From positions 1,612,001 to 1,676,000 of the forward strand of contig NZ_CP078091.1 of assembly GCF_025917005.1 (NCBI RefSeq): a stretch of 64,000 nt of DNA. Reading direction: 5' to 3'. Position numbers and translations under genes: made by a program. Source of the DNA: Porphyrobacter sp. ULC335 (lineage in GTDB: Bacteria; Pseudomonadota; Alphaproteobacteria; Sphingomonadales; Sphingomonadaceae). The notes beneath the pieces are model-generated. The model had not been told where the DNA came from, ran no database searches, and saw only the letters and a program-made list of their open reading frames with translations. The stretch's first letter is position 1, and each line of letters starts with the position of its first letter. This document shows, piece by piece, positions 8,960 to 20,040 of the stretch.

Positions 8960-10630
8960 TCAATCGTCGATATTCCGTCTGAAAGTCTCGGGCAGGAACA
9001 ACAGCCCGATCACCACGGTGGCCGCGCAGATCGCCACCGGATACCACAAGCCGAAGTAGATATTCCCGGTCGCCGCCACCATCGCGAAGGCGGTGGTTGG
9101 CAGGAAACCGCCGAACCAGCCATTGCCGATGTGGTAAGGCAGGCTCATCGCGGTGTAGCGGATGCGGGTGGGGAACAGCTCCACCAGCAGCGCGGCGATG
9201 GGTCCGTAAACCATCGTCACCAGCAGCACGAGATAGGTGAGGATCGCGATCACCACCGGGGTGTCGATGGCGTCGGGATCGGCCTTGGCCGGGTAACCCG
9301 CCTTGGCCAGCGCCGCCTTCAATTCGTCCTGATAGGCGGTGATGGCGGCCTTGCGTTCGTCGCCTGCAAGCTTGGCCGGATCGGGAGCGACGAAGGTCTG
9401 CGCGCCGATTGTGATCTGCGCGATGGCCCCTGCGTCTGCCTCGACCTTAGAGTAGCTGACGCCGCTCTTCGCCAGGAAGGATTTGGCGATGTCGCAGCTT
9501 TTGGCGTCGAACTTGTTCTTGCCGATGGGGTCGAACTGCACCGAGCAATCGGCATCATTGACGATGACACTGACCGGAGCCGTCGCCTGTGCCTTGGCAA
9601 GTGCCGGATTGGCCGCTTCGGTGAGGGCGTGGAAGGATGGGAAGAACGTCACCGCCGCCAGCGCACAGCCCGTCAGAATGATCGGCTTGCGTCCGATCTT
9701 GTCCGACAGCCAGCCGAAGAAGATGAAGAACGGCGTTCCGATGGCGAGTGCGACGGCGATCAGGATATTGGTCGTCGCCCCGTCTACCATCAGGACTTTT
9801 TCAAGGAAGAACAGCGCGTAGAACTGGCCGGTGTACCACACCACCGCCTGCCCCGCGACTGCACCGAGCAGCGCGATCAATGCCCAGCGGCCGTTCTTCC
9901 AGTTGCCGAAAGCTTCCGAGATCGGCGCCTTGGAATTGGTGCCTTCGTCCTTCATCTTCTGGAAGACCGGGCTTTCCTGAAGCTGCATCCGGATCCACAG
10001 CGACACGCCGAGCAGCAGTGCCGAGATCAGGAACGGCACGCGCCAGCCCCATTCCTTGAAGGCTTCCTCGCCGATCATGGTGCGGGTGCCGATCACCACT
10101 AGCAGCGCGGCGAACAGGCCCAGCGTCGCAGTGGTCTGGATGAAACTGGTGTAGAGCCCGCGCTTGTTGTTCGGCGCGTGTTCGGCAACATAAGTCGCCG
10201 CGCCGCCATATTCGCCGCCGAGCGCAAGGCCCTGCAACAGCCGCAGCACCACCAGCATGATCGGGGCAGCCACCCCGATGCTGGTGTAATTCGGCAGCAG
10301 GCCAACGGTGAAGGTGGCAAAGCCCATCAGGCCCATCGTCACCAGGAAGGTGTATTTGCGCCCGACCATGTCGCCCAGCCGCCCGAACACCAGCGCGCCG
10401 AACGGCCGCACCGCAAAGCCTGCGGCAAAGGCCGCCAGCGCGAAGATGAACCCGGTGGTCTCGTTCACCCCCGAGAAGAATTGCGCCGAGATGATCGTGG
10501 CCAGCAGGCCGTAGAGGTAGAAATCGTACCATTCGAAAACCGTGCCCAGCGACGAGGCGAGGATGACGCGCTTTTCCGTCCCCGTGACCTTGTGATGCTT
10601 GGGCAGGGCGCCATCATATGCCGTCGCCAT
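8960..10630 (-). CDS. MFS transporter, metabolite:H+ symporter (MHS) family, with a large periplasmic insert
   Basis: A 556-aa inner-membrane transporter starting MATAYDGALPKHH after GGGAGACGG; an upstream ATG in frame lacks a ribosome site. The family signature is clear: FEWYDFYLYG, motif A GRLGDMVGRK (about 83-92), the repeat GWLSDKIGRKP in the second half (306-316), and LLQGLALGGEYGGA. MHS members carry citrate, proline/betaine, ketoglutarate or short acids with protons. Oddly, about 115 residues (338-456) are inserted after helix 9, on the periplasmic side by MFS topology, with cysteines 362 and 379 that may form a disulfide. Next to acs and crbS a monocarboxylate substrate is plausible but unproven. 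Confidence 0.88.
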   Translation of the reverse strand: MATAYDGALPKHHKVTGTEKRVILASSLGTVFEWYDFYLYGLLATIISAQFFSGVNETTGFIFALAAFAAGFAVRPFGALVFGRLGDMVGRKYTFLVTMGLMGFATFTVGLLPNYTSIGVAAPIMLVVLRLLQGLALGGEYGGAATYVAEHAPNNKRGLYTSFIQTTATLGLFAALLVVIGTRTMIGEEAFKEWGWRVPFLISALLLGVSLWIRMQLQESPVFQKMKDEGTNSKAPISEAFGNWKNGRWALIALLGAVAGQAVVWYTGQFYALFFLEKVLMVDGATTNILIAVALAIGTPFFIFFGWLSDKIGRKPIILTGCALAAVTFFPSFHALTEAANPALAKAQATAPVSVIVNDADCSVQFDPIGKNKFDAKSCDIAKSFLAKSGVSYSKVEADAGAIAQITIGAQTFVAPDPAKLAGDERKAAITAYQDELKAALAKAGYPAKADPDAIDTPVVIAILTYLVLLVTMVYGPIAALLVELFPTRIRYTAMSLPYHIGNGWFGGFLPTTAFAMVAATGNIYFGLWYPVAICAATVVIGLLFLPETFRRNIDD

Positions 10631-10754
10631 TGTCCGTCTCCCGCTCGTTTGCTCGATCCCCTGAGCGGCAGGCATGGCCGCGAGGCCGCACCATGCCGCT
10701 CCTGTCGAGGATTGCAAAGTCGCGCGTTACGGGTGTGGACGATAGCTAGACCTT

Positions 10755-10772
10755 GGTCGCATGCCTGCGACC
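10755..10772 (-). terminator. Possible terminator hairpin after the META-domain gene
   Basis: GGTCGC and GCGACC pair across 6 nt, 9 bp beyond the stop codon of the META-domain gene on the minus strand. No T-run follows, so it may only stabilise the 3' end. Confidence 0.3.
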
Positions 10773-10781
10773 GGCACGGCT

Positions 10782-11216
10782 CTATTCGAGGGCGGAGAAG
10801 GTGTAGCGCAGCTGCGCCGTTTCGATCACCAGCTGACGCCCGTCGAGCGTGGTGATGAACCGTTCGGCTTCGCTGAGGCCGGCGAGTTCATCGCCGAAGC
10901 TCGGCTGGGGGCAGAACATCTTGGTGCCGGCGACCGGCCCGATGCTGATGCTGCCCGCGCCGCTCGCCGGCTGGCCCGCAGTCCAGGTGGAGCGCCCGCG
11001 GTTGCAATCGAGCTGGAGCTGCATTTCGCCTCCGTCACCGAAGGCGATGGTGTGGCGGCGCTGCACCGCAGGCGTCAGCGTGGTGGTGCTGCCCGACGTG
11101 TCGATGGCAACCAGCTGCCACTCGGTCCCGGCCAGCGGGTGGCTGTCGGGAATGGTCATGCAGCCTGCAAGCGAAAGCGTGGCGGCAGAGGCGGTGAAAG
11201 CGGCACGAAACGTCAT
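10782..11216 (-). CDS. META domain (HslJ-like) lipoprotein
   Basis: A 144-aa lipoprotein: signal peptide ending LSLAG-C (lipobox), then one META domain. Family features seen are HPLAGTEWQLVAID near the start, a core QLQLDCNRGRSTWTA, then IGPVAGTKMFCPQPSFGDEL and a final LVIETAQLRYTFSAL. META proteins such as HslJ are envelope proteins linked to heat shock and novobiocin tolerance in E. coli, without a known reaction. AAGGAG gives a well-spaced start. No operon partner is apparent. Confidence 0.82.
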   Translation of the reverse strand: MTFRAAFTASAATLSLAGCMTIPDSHPLAGTEWQLVAIDTSGSTTTLTPAVQRRHTIAFGDGGEMQLQLDCNRGRSTWTAGQPASGAGSISIGPVAGTKMFCPQPSFGDELAGLSEAERFITTLDGRQLVIETAQLRYTFSALE

Positions 11217-11297
11217 CCCTGTTGCTCCTTGGCAGGTATCAGCCCGTCAATAACGCGCGATCCTGAATGCAGGCAGTCCGGCATTGTTTGAGGGCAC

Positions 11298-11330
11298 GAA
11301 AAAACCGCCGGAGCGCGAACTCCGGCGGCT
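11298..11330 (-). terminator. Rho-independent terminator after the small beta-rich gene
   Basis: On the minus strand CCGCCGGAG and CTCCGGCGG (11320-11328 / 11305-11313) pair across 6 nt, followed by TTTTTTCG. It lies 23 bp after the stop at 11354. Confidence 0.8.
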
Positions 11331-11353
11331 TATCTCGCTCAAGCGGCGAGCAA

Positions 11354-11653
11354 TCAGGCTTCGCGGGTGCCCGACAGCGGCATCGCGCCGAAAGCGCCTG
11401 CATTGACCGAACCGGTCAGCGTGTCGCCATCGATGGTCGCTTCGCAATCGAGCGTCATCGGCATGGGGACGACCATGTTCATCTTCCACGAGATGGTGTT
11501 GCCGCTGACAGTGCCGCCCGCGATGTCCATCGAACCGAGGCTGCCGACCAGCGAGCCGCTGAAGGTGTCGCCATCGGGAACCACGGTGAGGGTGCCGGTC
11601 TGGTCGCCCATCGGGCTCTTGACGATGGTCTTGTAGGTACCTGCAACAGACAT
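11354..11653 (-). CDS. Small conserved-looking beta-rich protein of unknown function
   Basis: A 99-aa protein starting MSVAGTYKTIVKSPMGD after a strong AAGGAG; a longer frame to 11737 lacks a ribosome site. There is no signal peptide. The sequence alternates short strands and turns (GTLTVVPDGDTFSGSLVGS, GNTISWKMNMVVPMP, GDTLTGSVNAGAFGAMPLSG) as in a small beta barrel, with repeated G-x-T/S-hydrophobic units. I do not recognise the family. It has its own strong terminator and is probably monocistronic. Confidence 0.7.
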   Translation of the reverse strand: MSVAGTYKTIVKSPMGDQTGTLTVVPDGDTFSGSLVGSLGSMDIAGGTVSGNTISWKMNMVVPMPMTLDCEATIDGDTLTGSVNAGAFGAMPLSGTREA

Positions 11654-11725
11654 AAACCACTCCTTGGGTTTGGTGCGGACCTTGGGTGACCCGACACTTC
11701 TGGGTGCGCTATTTACACTCATGTC

Positions 11726-11760
11726 AGCGCGCTTCAACCGGATTTCGGCTGAAGCGCGCT
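11726..11760 (-). terminator. Long hairpin after the M16 peptidase gene
   Basis: AGCGCGCTTCA (11726-11736) and TGAAGCGCGCT (11750-11760) are perfect 11-bp arms around 13 nt, 14 bp beyond the M16 stop codon on the minus strand. No T-run follows; it may be a stabilising or Rho-linked 3' hairpin. Confidence 0.45.
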
Positions 11761-11773
11761 GCCGATGCGCTGT

Positions 11774-14626
11774 TTATTCGCCTTCCATCTCGCGCTGTTC
11801 GATCGGCAGGCCGAGCGGTTCGAGCTGGGCACGCACCTTGCTGGCATCGCCGACCACGACCCACACGAACTTGTCGGTGTCGATCGCGGCACGGGCGGCG
11901 GCATCGAGCGTTTCGGTGGTCTGCGCACGGTAGATGCTGGCGAGCGTTTCCTGATAGGTGTCGGGGCGGCCGAACAGGGCATTGCCCTGCATCGCGCCGA
12001 GCACCGCGGGCGAGGTTTCGAACCGGCCCGGCAGCGCGCCGACTTCCGACGCGATGTTGCGGGTCAGCTCTTCAGCGGTCACGCCCTTTTCCGTGAGGAA
12101 TTCGCGGGTTTCGCGGATCATCTCGGCGACCGAATCCCCGGTGCGGTCCGCCTGAACGCCGCCCGATATCGAGTAGATCACCGCATTCTCGCGCGCCTGC
12201 GTGCCGCCGCGTACGCCGTAGCTCCAGCCCTTGGTCTCGCGCAGGTTCATGTTGAGCCGTGCGAGGAAGTTGCCACCCAGCGAGTTGTTCGCGCTGTTGA
12301 AGGCCACAAAGGCCTGATCGCCCGCATCAAGCGGCGTGATCTGCGCGCCGACGATGAAGCTCTGCGGCGAATTGGGGCGGTTCACCAGAATGATGCGGTT
12401 GCCCTGTGCTTCCTTGCCAGCGGGGAACTGCTTGACGCCCTTGGGCGTGGCAGGTGCCTTCCAGTCACCGAAGGCCGCGTTGAGCGAGGTCACGATCTCG
12501 GCCAGCGGCTTGTCCGAAATGACGAAGACTTCTCCATTGTCCGGACGGATCCAGTTGTCCTTGAAGGCGAGCAGATCGTCGCGGGTGATGCTGCTGACGC
12601 TCTCCACCGTGCTCACCCCGCCATAGGGGTTTGCAGCCCCGAACAGTTCGGGGGTGATGGTGCGCTGGGCGATACCCTGCGGCGATTTCATCGCCTGGCG
12701 GATGCCGGTGACGGTCTGGGTGCGCACCCGCTCGAGATCGGCCGGGTTGAAGGCCGGCTCGCGCATGATCTGGCGCATCAGGTCGAGGCTGGGCGAGAGG
12801 TTGGCGGTCAGCGCCGAAAGCGTGAAGGTCGACCGGTCATCGCCGCCGCCGACCGACACGGTCGCACCGAGACGCTCGCCCGCTTCGGCGATCTGCTGCG
12901 ACGAAAGCTTGGCGGTGCCTTCGTCGAACAGCGACATGGTCAGGCCTTCCAGCCCGCGCTTGTCGGCCGGATCGGCCGCGCCGCCCGCGTTGAAGGTCAT
13001 CGCCACATAGGTCGCGGGCACCGCGTTGCGGCGGGCATAGGTGACCTTCATCCCGTTCTTGAGCGTCGCGCGCTCGAGCGTGGGGAAATCGAGTTCAGCG
13101 ATGGAGTCGATCGCAGGCTTGGGCCGTTCGGCCGAGACGTTGATGGTCTCCGCCGCACGGTCGCGCTCGGAAGCGTTTTCGCCATCGGCTGCGACCGATG
13201 CGGCTTCCTCGTAGGAAGCGTCGCGTGCGCCGGGTTCCAGCACCACGGTCATCGCCGGGCGGGTCATCCACTTGGCCATCGCCGCCTTGACGTCAGCCGG
13301 GGTCAGCTTGGCGAGCGTTTCGAACTCGCGGGCGTAGAATTCCGGGTCGCCCGCCAGCACTTCGCCTTCGGCGAGGGTCTGGGCCTTGCCCGAGAAGCCG
13401 CCGACCTGCTCCAGCCCGCGGATCGTGCGGGCGAGGTTGCTGGTGACCGCGCGGCGGACTTCGTCCTCGGTCGGGCCTTCGGTGATCAGCTTGTTGACCA
13501 CCGCATCCATGCGCGCTTCGAGCGCGGCAAGATCAACGCCGTCCTTGGCGGTCGCTTCGACGCTGAGGAAGCCGACGCGCTGGAAGGCGGAGTTGCCCGC
13601 GGAAACGCCAACCGCCAGCTGCTCTTCGCGCACCAGCGTGTTGTCGAGACGGCTGGAGGCGAGACCGCCGAGGATCGAGGCACCGACGTCAAGCGCGATG
13701 CGGTCCTTGCCGGTCAGGCCTTCAACCGCCCAGTAACGGGTGATGCTGGTGGCAGCGACCTGATCCTTGAAGGTCTTGCGCACCGGTTCGGCAAGGGTCG
13801 GCACATCGGCCTGGGCCGGATCATTGACCGGGCCACGCGCGATGGCGCCGAAATACTTCTCGACCAGCGGACGCGCTTCGGCAGCGGAAATGTCGCCTGC
13901 GATCACCAGCGTGGCGTTGTTCGGGCCGTAATTCTCGGTGAACCACGCCTTCACGTCCTCCATCGATGCGGAATCGAGGTCGGCCATCGAGCCGATGGCT
14001 TCGTGCTGGTAGGGGTGACCATCGGGGAACAGGGTCTTGAGCACATCGTAGAAAACGAGACCGCCGGGCTCGTTGTCGCCCTGACGCTTTTCGTTCTGCA
14101 CCACGCCGCGCTGGTTATCGAGCTTGCCCTGCGTCACTGCGCCGAGAAGGTAGCCCATGCGGTCGCTTTCCAGCCACAGCGCGCGTTCCAGCGCGGGGCG
14201 GGGCACGGTCTGGAAGTAGTTTGTGCGGTCGAACCAGGTGGTGCCGTTGTAATCGGTCGCGCCCATTTCCGCGAGATATTCGAAATAGTCGTTGGGGGCG
14301 TTTTCCGACCCGTTGAACATCAGGTGCTCGAACAGGTGGGCAAAGCCGGTCTTGCCCTTGGGTTCGTCCTTCGAGCCGACATTGTACCACACGGTCACGT
14401 TGACGATGGGAGCCTTGCGATCTTCGTGCACCAGCACCTTGAGGCCGTTCGCCAGCTCGAACTGCTGGTAGGGGATCTTCACCTGCGAAACGAGCGTCGG
14501 CAGATCGGCTGTCGCCTGCGGGACGGCGCTGGCCTGAGCCTTGGTCTGGGCAAGTGCGGGAGCGAAAGGCACGGCAAGCGCAAGGGCAAGCGCCGAGAGG
14601 CTGGCGGCGGCAAAACGGTGGGTCAT
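11774..14626 (-). CDS. M16 family zinc metallopeptidase, two-domain, exported
   Basis: A 950-aa periplasmic or outer-membrane-associated peptidase. The signal peptide ends ALA-QT. The first M16 half has the inverted zinc motif H97-L-F-E100-H101 (GFAHLFEHLMFNGS) and the downstream glutamate in GVVQNEKRQGD. The second half (from about residue 510, LERATLKNGMKVTYARR) keeps the fold but lacks the HxxEH motif, as is usual for fused pitrilysin-type proteins in which only one half is catalytic. Such enzymes degrade small peptides held in a closed chamber. It is followed, 46 bp away on the other side, by the acylase gene on the same strand, which lies upstream of it. Confidence 0.9.
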   Translation of the reverse strand: MTHRFAAASLSALALALAVPFAPALAQTKAQASAVPQATADLPTLVSQVKIPYQQFELANGLKVLVHEDRKAPIVNVTVWYNVGSKDEPKGKTGFAHLFEHLMFNGSENAPNDYFEYLAEMGATDYNGTTWFDRTNYFQTVPRPALERALWLESDRMGYLLGAVTQGKLDNQRGVVQNEKRQGDNEPGGLVFYDVLKTLFPDGHPYQHEAIGSMADLDSASMEDVKAWFTENYGPNNATLVIAGDISAAEARPLVEKYFGAIARGPVNDPAQADVPTLAEPVRKTFKDQVAATSITRYWAVEGLTGKDRIALDVGASILGGLASSRLDNTLVREEQLAVGVSAGNSAFQRVGFLSVEATAKDGVDLAALEARMDAVVNKLITEGPTEDEVRRAVTSNLARTIRGLEQVGGFSGKAQTLAEGEVLAGDPEFYAREFETLAKLTPADVKAAMAKWMTRPAMTVVLEPGARDASYEEAASVAADGENASERDRAAETINVSAERPKPAIDSIAELDFPTLERATLKNGMKVTYARRNAVPATYVAMTFNAGGAADPADKRGLEGLTMSLFDEGTAKLSSQQIAEAGERLGATVSVGGGDDRSTFTLSALTANLSPSLDLMRQIMREPAFNPADLERVRTQTVTGIRQAMKSPQGIAQRTITPELFGAANPYGGVSTVESVSSITRDDLLAFKDNWIRPDNGEVFVISDKPLAEIVTSLNAAFGDWKAPATPKGVKQFPAGKEAQGNRIILVNRPNSPQSFIVGAQITPLDAGDQAFVAFNSANNSLGGNFLARLNMNLRETKGWSYGVRGGTQARENAVIYSISGGVQADRTGDSVAEMIRETREFLTEKGVTAEELTRNIASEVGALPGRFETSPAVLGAMQGNALFGRPDTYQETLASIYRAQTTETLDAAARAAIDTDKFVWVVVGDASKVRAQLEPLGLPIEQREMEGE

Positions 14627-14672
14627 TTGACGAAGGCTCCGGTGAAGAGATCAGGCGAAAGATCGGCGCCGG

Positions 14673-16880
14673 TCAGCGCGCGTTGGTAATGGTGCGGCGC
14701 TTGCTGGCTTTCGCCAGCAGATCATCGCGCCAGAAATGCACAGGCTTCAGTTTATGATCGACGAACAGCTGCATCTGGTCGGTATAATGCGGACTCGCCG
14801 GCCGAGTGCTCGCCGCGCCGAAGGGTTGGATTGAGCGTGAGGATACCCGCTGGCCGGGTGCCCATTCGATCCACATGATGAAGCTGTCACCATGCTTGAG
14901 GCTGAGCCGCCCATCCTCGGCCACGTCCCAGGTGGTCGATGCGCGCAGCGTGTCCGAGCCGCCGTCCAGTGGCAGGTCGAGGTCGCCCTGCCGCAACCGC
15001 AACAGATCGCCCATCGGCGGATCAAGCCGGCCGAAATGCGTCTTCAGGTGGTCGGCAGCGGCTTGCAGCTTTTCGGCCACGTCGGGGAAGGGCTTGTTGT
15101 TGTAATCGGCGGCCATGAAGTCGCGGATGATCAGCAGGGCCAGGGCATCGGCGCGTCCCTTGTTGTCGGCGGTGAAGTCCCAACTGACCAGCAGATCGCG
15201 CGCTTCGGCCAGCTGGCCATCGGCCTTCAGGCCCTCAAGCGCATCGAACAGGCGGTCGACATAGCCTTCGCGTTCGTAGCCGGTGTCGTACTTGATCCGC
15301 TCGAGCGTCGCACGGTCGAGCACCCGCGCTTCCGAAAGCAGCTTGAAGGCGCGCCATGACCGGTTGGTTTGCTTGAGTTCGATACCCATCAGCGGCGCAA
15401 ACGCCTGAGGGGCAAGATCGCTCCCGGCGCCCGCTGCGGTGAAGGGGGTGTTGTTCGAATTGTAGAGCCACCCGCTCGCCGGGTTCACGATGCGGGGCAG
15501 GGTTTTGTAATCTACTGCGCCCTGCCAGATCAGGTCAGACCGGTCGCCGGGGAGCACATTGCGCCAGTCGGCCTTCACACCCTCGGGCCGGGCGGGGATC
15601 GCGGCGTTGTAGACATAGGCGATGGTGCCGGTCTGGTCGGCATAGATGAAGTTTGTCGAGGGGATGGCAAGGCGCGACAATTGCGCTTCCCATTCGGCAA
15701 AGGTCTTGGCCTTGTTGATCCGGTAATAGGCGTCCAGCTGGCCGAGCTGGCCGATACCGCCGTAGCGGATGGCAAATGCGCCCTTGTCGTTCTTGATGAC
15801 CGGGCCGTGGACAGAGCGCAGCACTTCCTTGCGGATCGGCAGAACCACGGGGCCGATCTTGACCGGCAGGGTCACCCACTTGCTTTCCAGATCGCGCCAT
15901 TGCCCGTCGAGCTTGTAGCGGGTGCCGGTGTCGTCGAGTTCCAGCTGGTAGACGTCGATCATGTCGGGCGTGTTGACCGTGTTGGTCCAGCCCAGATGCT
16001 CGTTATGGCCGAGGAAGGGGAAGGGCGATCCCGGGAAGTTCGCGCCCGCGAAATGCCAGCCCTCGCCGCTTTCGACGACCAGTTCGTACCACGCCACGCC
16101 GCCGCGCAGCGGCTGGTGCGAATTGGAGATGAGGGTGGTCGTCCCGCCTGACTTTTCAGGAGCAACAGCAAAGGCATTGGAGCCGAGATGTTCGGCATCC
16201 TCGCCCAGCGGCAGCACGAGCGTGCGGGCCTGCTTGGGCGCAGCGTCAGTCGCGTCAGGCGCAGCGCCCGACAGCGGCGGGCGGGGGAAGCCGGGAATGT
16301 CGGGGCCATGCTCGCGGCGCAGGTCTTCGCCTGCCACCAGCGGTCCGATCACGCCATCAAGCCCGAAGAAGAACGGCTGGCGCAGCGAGAATCCGGCAGC
16401 GACGTCCATGCCGTTCACGGGGAACAGGTTGGCCAGCTTCACCTCGCCCGGATGCTCGTCGGCATATTGGTTGAGCCCGGCGGCATAGGCTTCGAACAGC
16501 GCGCGGGTATCGGCAGGAAGCTTGGGGTACTCCCGCTCCGCCGTGCCGCGGGCGTCGATCAGGTGGTAGGCGTAGTCGATCTTCGCCCCTTCCTCGCCCG
16601 CAATCGCGCCATACCGCCCGCGGGCCATGGCGACCACGTCCTGAAGCGTGAAGAAATCGTCCTCGGCATGGGCAATGGCCACGCCGTAAGCCGTGTCGGC
16701 ATCGGTCTTGCCGTAGATATGCGGCACACCGAAATCGTCGCGGATGATTTCTGCAGCATAGGTGCGGGCGGGTGCGGTGTTGGCCGCGGTGGCCATGAAC
16801 GGCTCCCACGTGGCAAGCACCACCACCGCCAGCAACAGCACCCCCACCAGCGCAAAGGCGCCGCGCTTGACCCAGATCAT
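14673..16880 (-). CDS. Penicillin acylase family (Ntn-hydrolase) amidase, possible AHL acylase
   Basis: A 735-aa precursor. MIWVKRGAFALVGVLLLAVVV is a membrane anchor or uncleaved signal; the start at 16880 follows GGGAGAG, while the longer frame to 16982 has no such site. The alpha part runs to about 233 and self-cleavage is expected before Ser234 in GSNAFAV, the N-terminal nucleophile of the beta chain. Downstream NSHQPLRGGVAWYELVVES and LGHNEHLGWTNTVN are family elements. Members cleave beta-lactams, acyl-homoserine lactones or other acyl amides; substrate cannot be read from sequence. The HQPL form rather than DPHL is shared, as I recall, with acylases active on AHLs. It shares an orientation with the M16 gene 46 bp downstream. 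Confidence 0.87.
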   Translation of the reverse strand: MIWVKRGAFALVGVLLLAVVVLATWEPFMATAANTAPARTYAAEIIRDDFGVPHIYGKTDADTAYGVAIAHAEDDFFTLQDVVAMARGRYGAIAGEEGAKIDYAYHLIDARGTAEREYPKLPADTRALFEAYAAGLNQYADEHPGEVKLANLFPVNGMDVAAGFSLRQPFFFGLDGVIGPLVAGEDLRREHGPDIPGFPRPPLSGAAPDATDAAPKQARTLVLPLGEDAEHLGSNAFAVAPEKSGGTTTLISNSHQPLRGGVAWYELVVESGEGWHFAGANFPGSPFPFLGHNEHLGWTNTVNTPDMIDVYQLELDDTGTRYKLDGQWRDLESKWVTLPVKIGPVVLPIRKEVLRSVHGPVIKNDKGAFAIRYGGIGQLGQLDAYYRINKAKTFAEWEAQLSRLAIPSTNFIYADQTGTIAYVYNAAIPARPEGVKADWRNVLPGDRSDLIWQGAVDYKTLPRIVNPASGWLYNSNNTPFTAAGAGSDLAPQAFAPLMGIELKQTNRSWRAFKLLSEARVLDRATLERIKYDTGYEREGYVDRLFDALEGLKADGQLAEARDLLVSWDFTADNKGRADALALLIIRDFMAADYNNKPFPDVAEKLQAAADHLKTHFGRLDPPMGDLLRLRQGDLDLPLDGGSDTLRASTTWDVAEDGRLSLKHGDSFIMWIEWAPGQRVSSRSIQPFGAASTRPASPHYTDQMQLFVDHKLKPVHFWRDDLLAKASKRRTITNAR

Positions 16881-17086
16881 GTCCGATTTCTCTCCCAAAC
16901 CGTATGACCGCTCCATCGCGTGGCGGCGGGATGAGGTCAAGGCGTGCAGGTGCCTCTTGCCTTGGACAAGGTTTGAACCCACCTAGTCGGGTAATACACC
17001 TGCCTTGCGATTTTTTGGCACCAGACCTTGTGTGGCCAATGTGCAACACTATCTGCAAGCGGTAACCTTTGGAGGGGTTAGACGAC

Positions 17087-19663
<2,577 letters not shown>

Positions 19664-20040
19664 TTTTATCGGGCGAGCCCGTTCAGCCAGCACTCTAAGC
19701 CCATGGCTAACAAAGTTGCGCAGAAACGTCCGTTTCGGAAAGTCGGGCGCTTTATTGCGTGCGACAGCCTGTATCTTCAAACAATCGCATAGCGGCAGGA
19801 TAACTTTATTGCGCACGTTTCGGCCGTCGATGGCTGAATGTGGGATTAACGCAACACGCCTTGAAAAAGTTCGCTGTTGCGAAGGGGCGCTTTGACATCA
19901 AACTTTCGCCATTGCACAAAACGGTCACTGCGGGGACTGAATTTGGCAACCTTTGAAGCGTGCGCCTCCCACCTGGGGCAATCTTGTGGTGGGCGCATGT
20001 GGTGGCCGTTTCGTCTCCGGTTTGGGCAACTGGAGTGACC
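19664..20040. other. Intergenic leader between clpB and the first TonB receptor
   Basis: About 377 bp with no convincing gene. It is visibly less GC-rich than its surroundings from 19720 onward, as expected for a promoter region. TTGACA at 19892-19897 is a perfect -35 hexamer, but the -10 at the right distance (CACAAA, 19915) is poor. CGTTTCGG occurs twice (19728 and 19816 regions). The ribosome site of the receptor gene is CTGGAG near 20029. Confidence 0.35.

Noticed and set aside
16884-16982. Extended N-terminus for the acylase
   Set aside because: It would place 34 polar residues before the membrane anchor and has no ribosome site, while the ATG at 16880 does.
17000-17040. Heat-shock (sigma-32) promoter before clpB
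   Set aside because: CTTG at 17004 is followed by only a poor -10-like CCTTGT at a plausible distance; the match is too weak to report.
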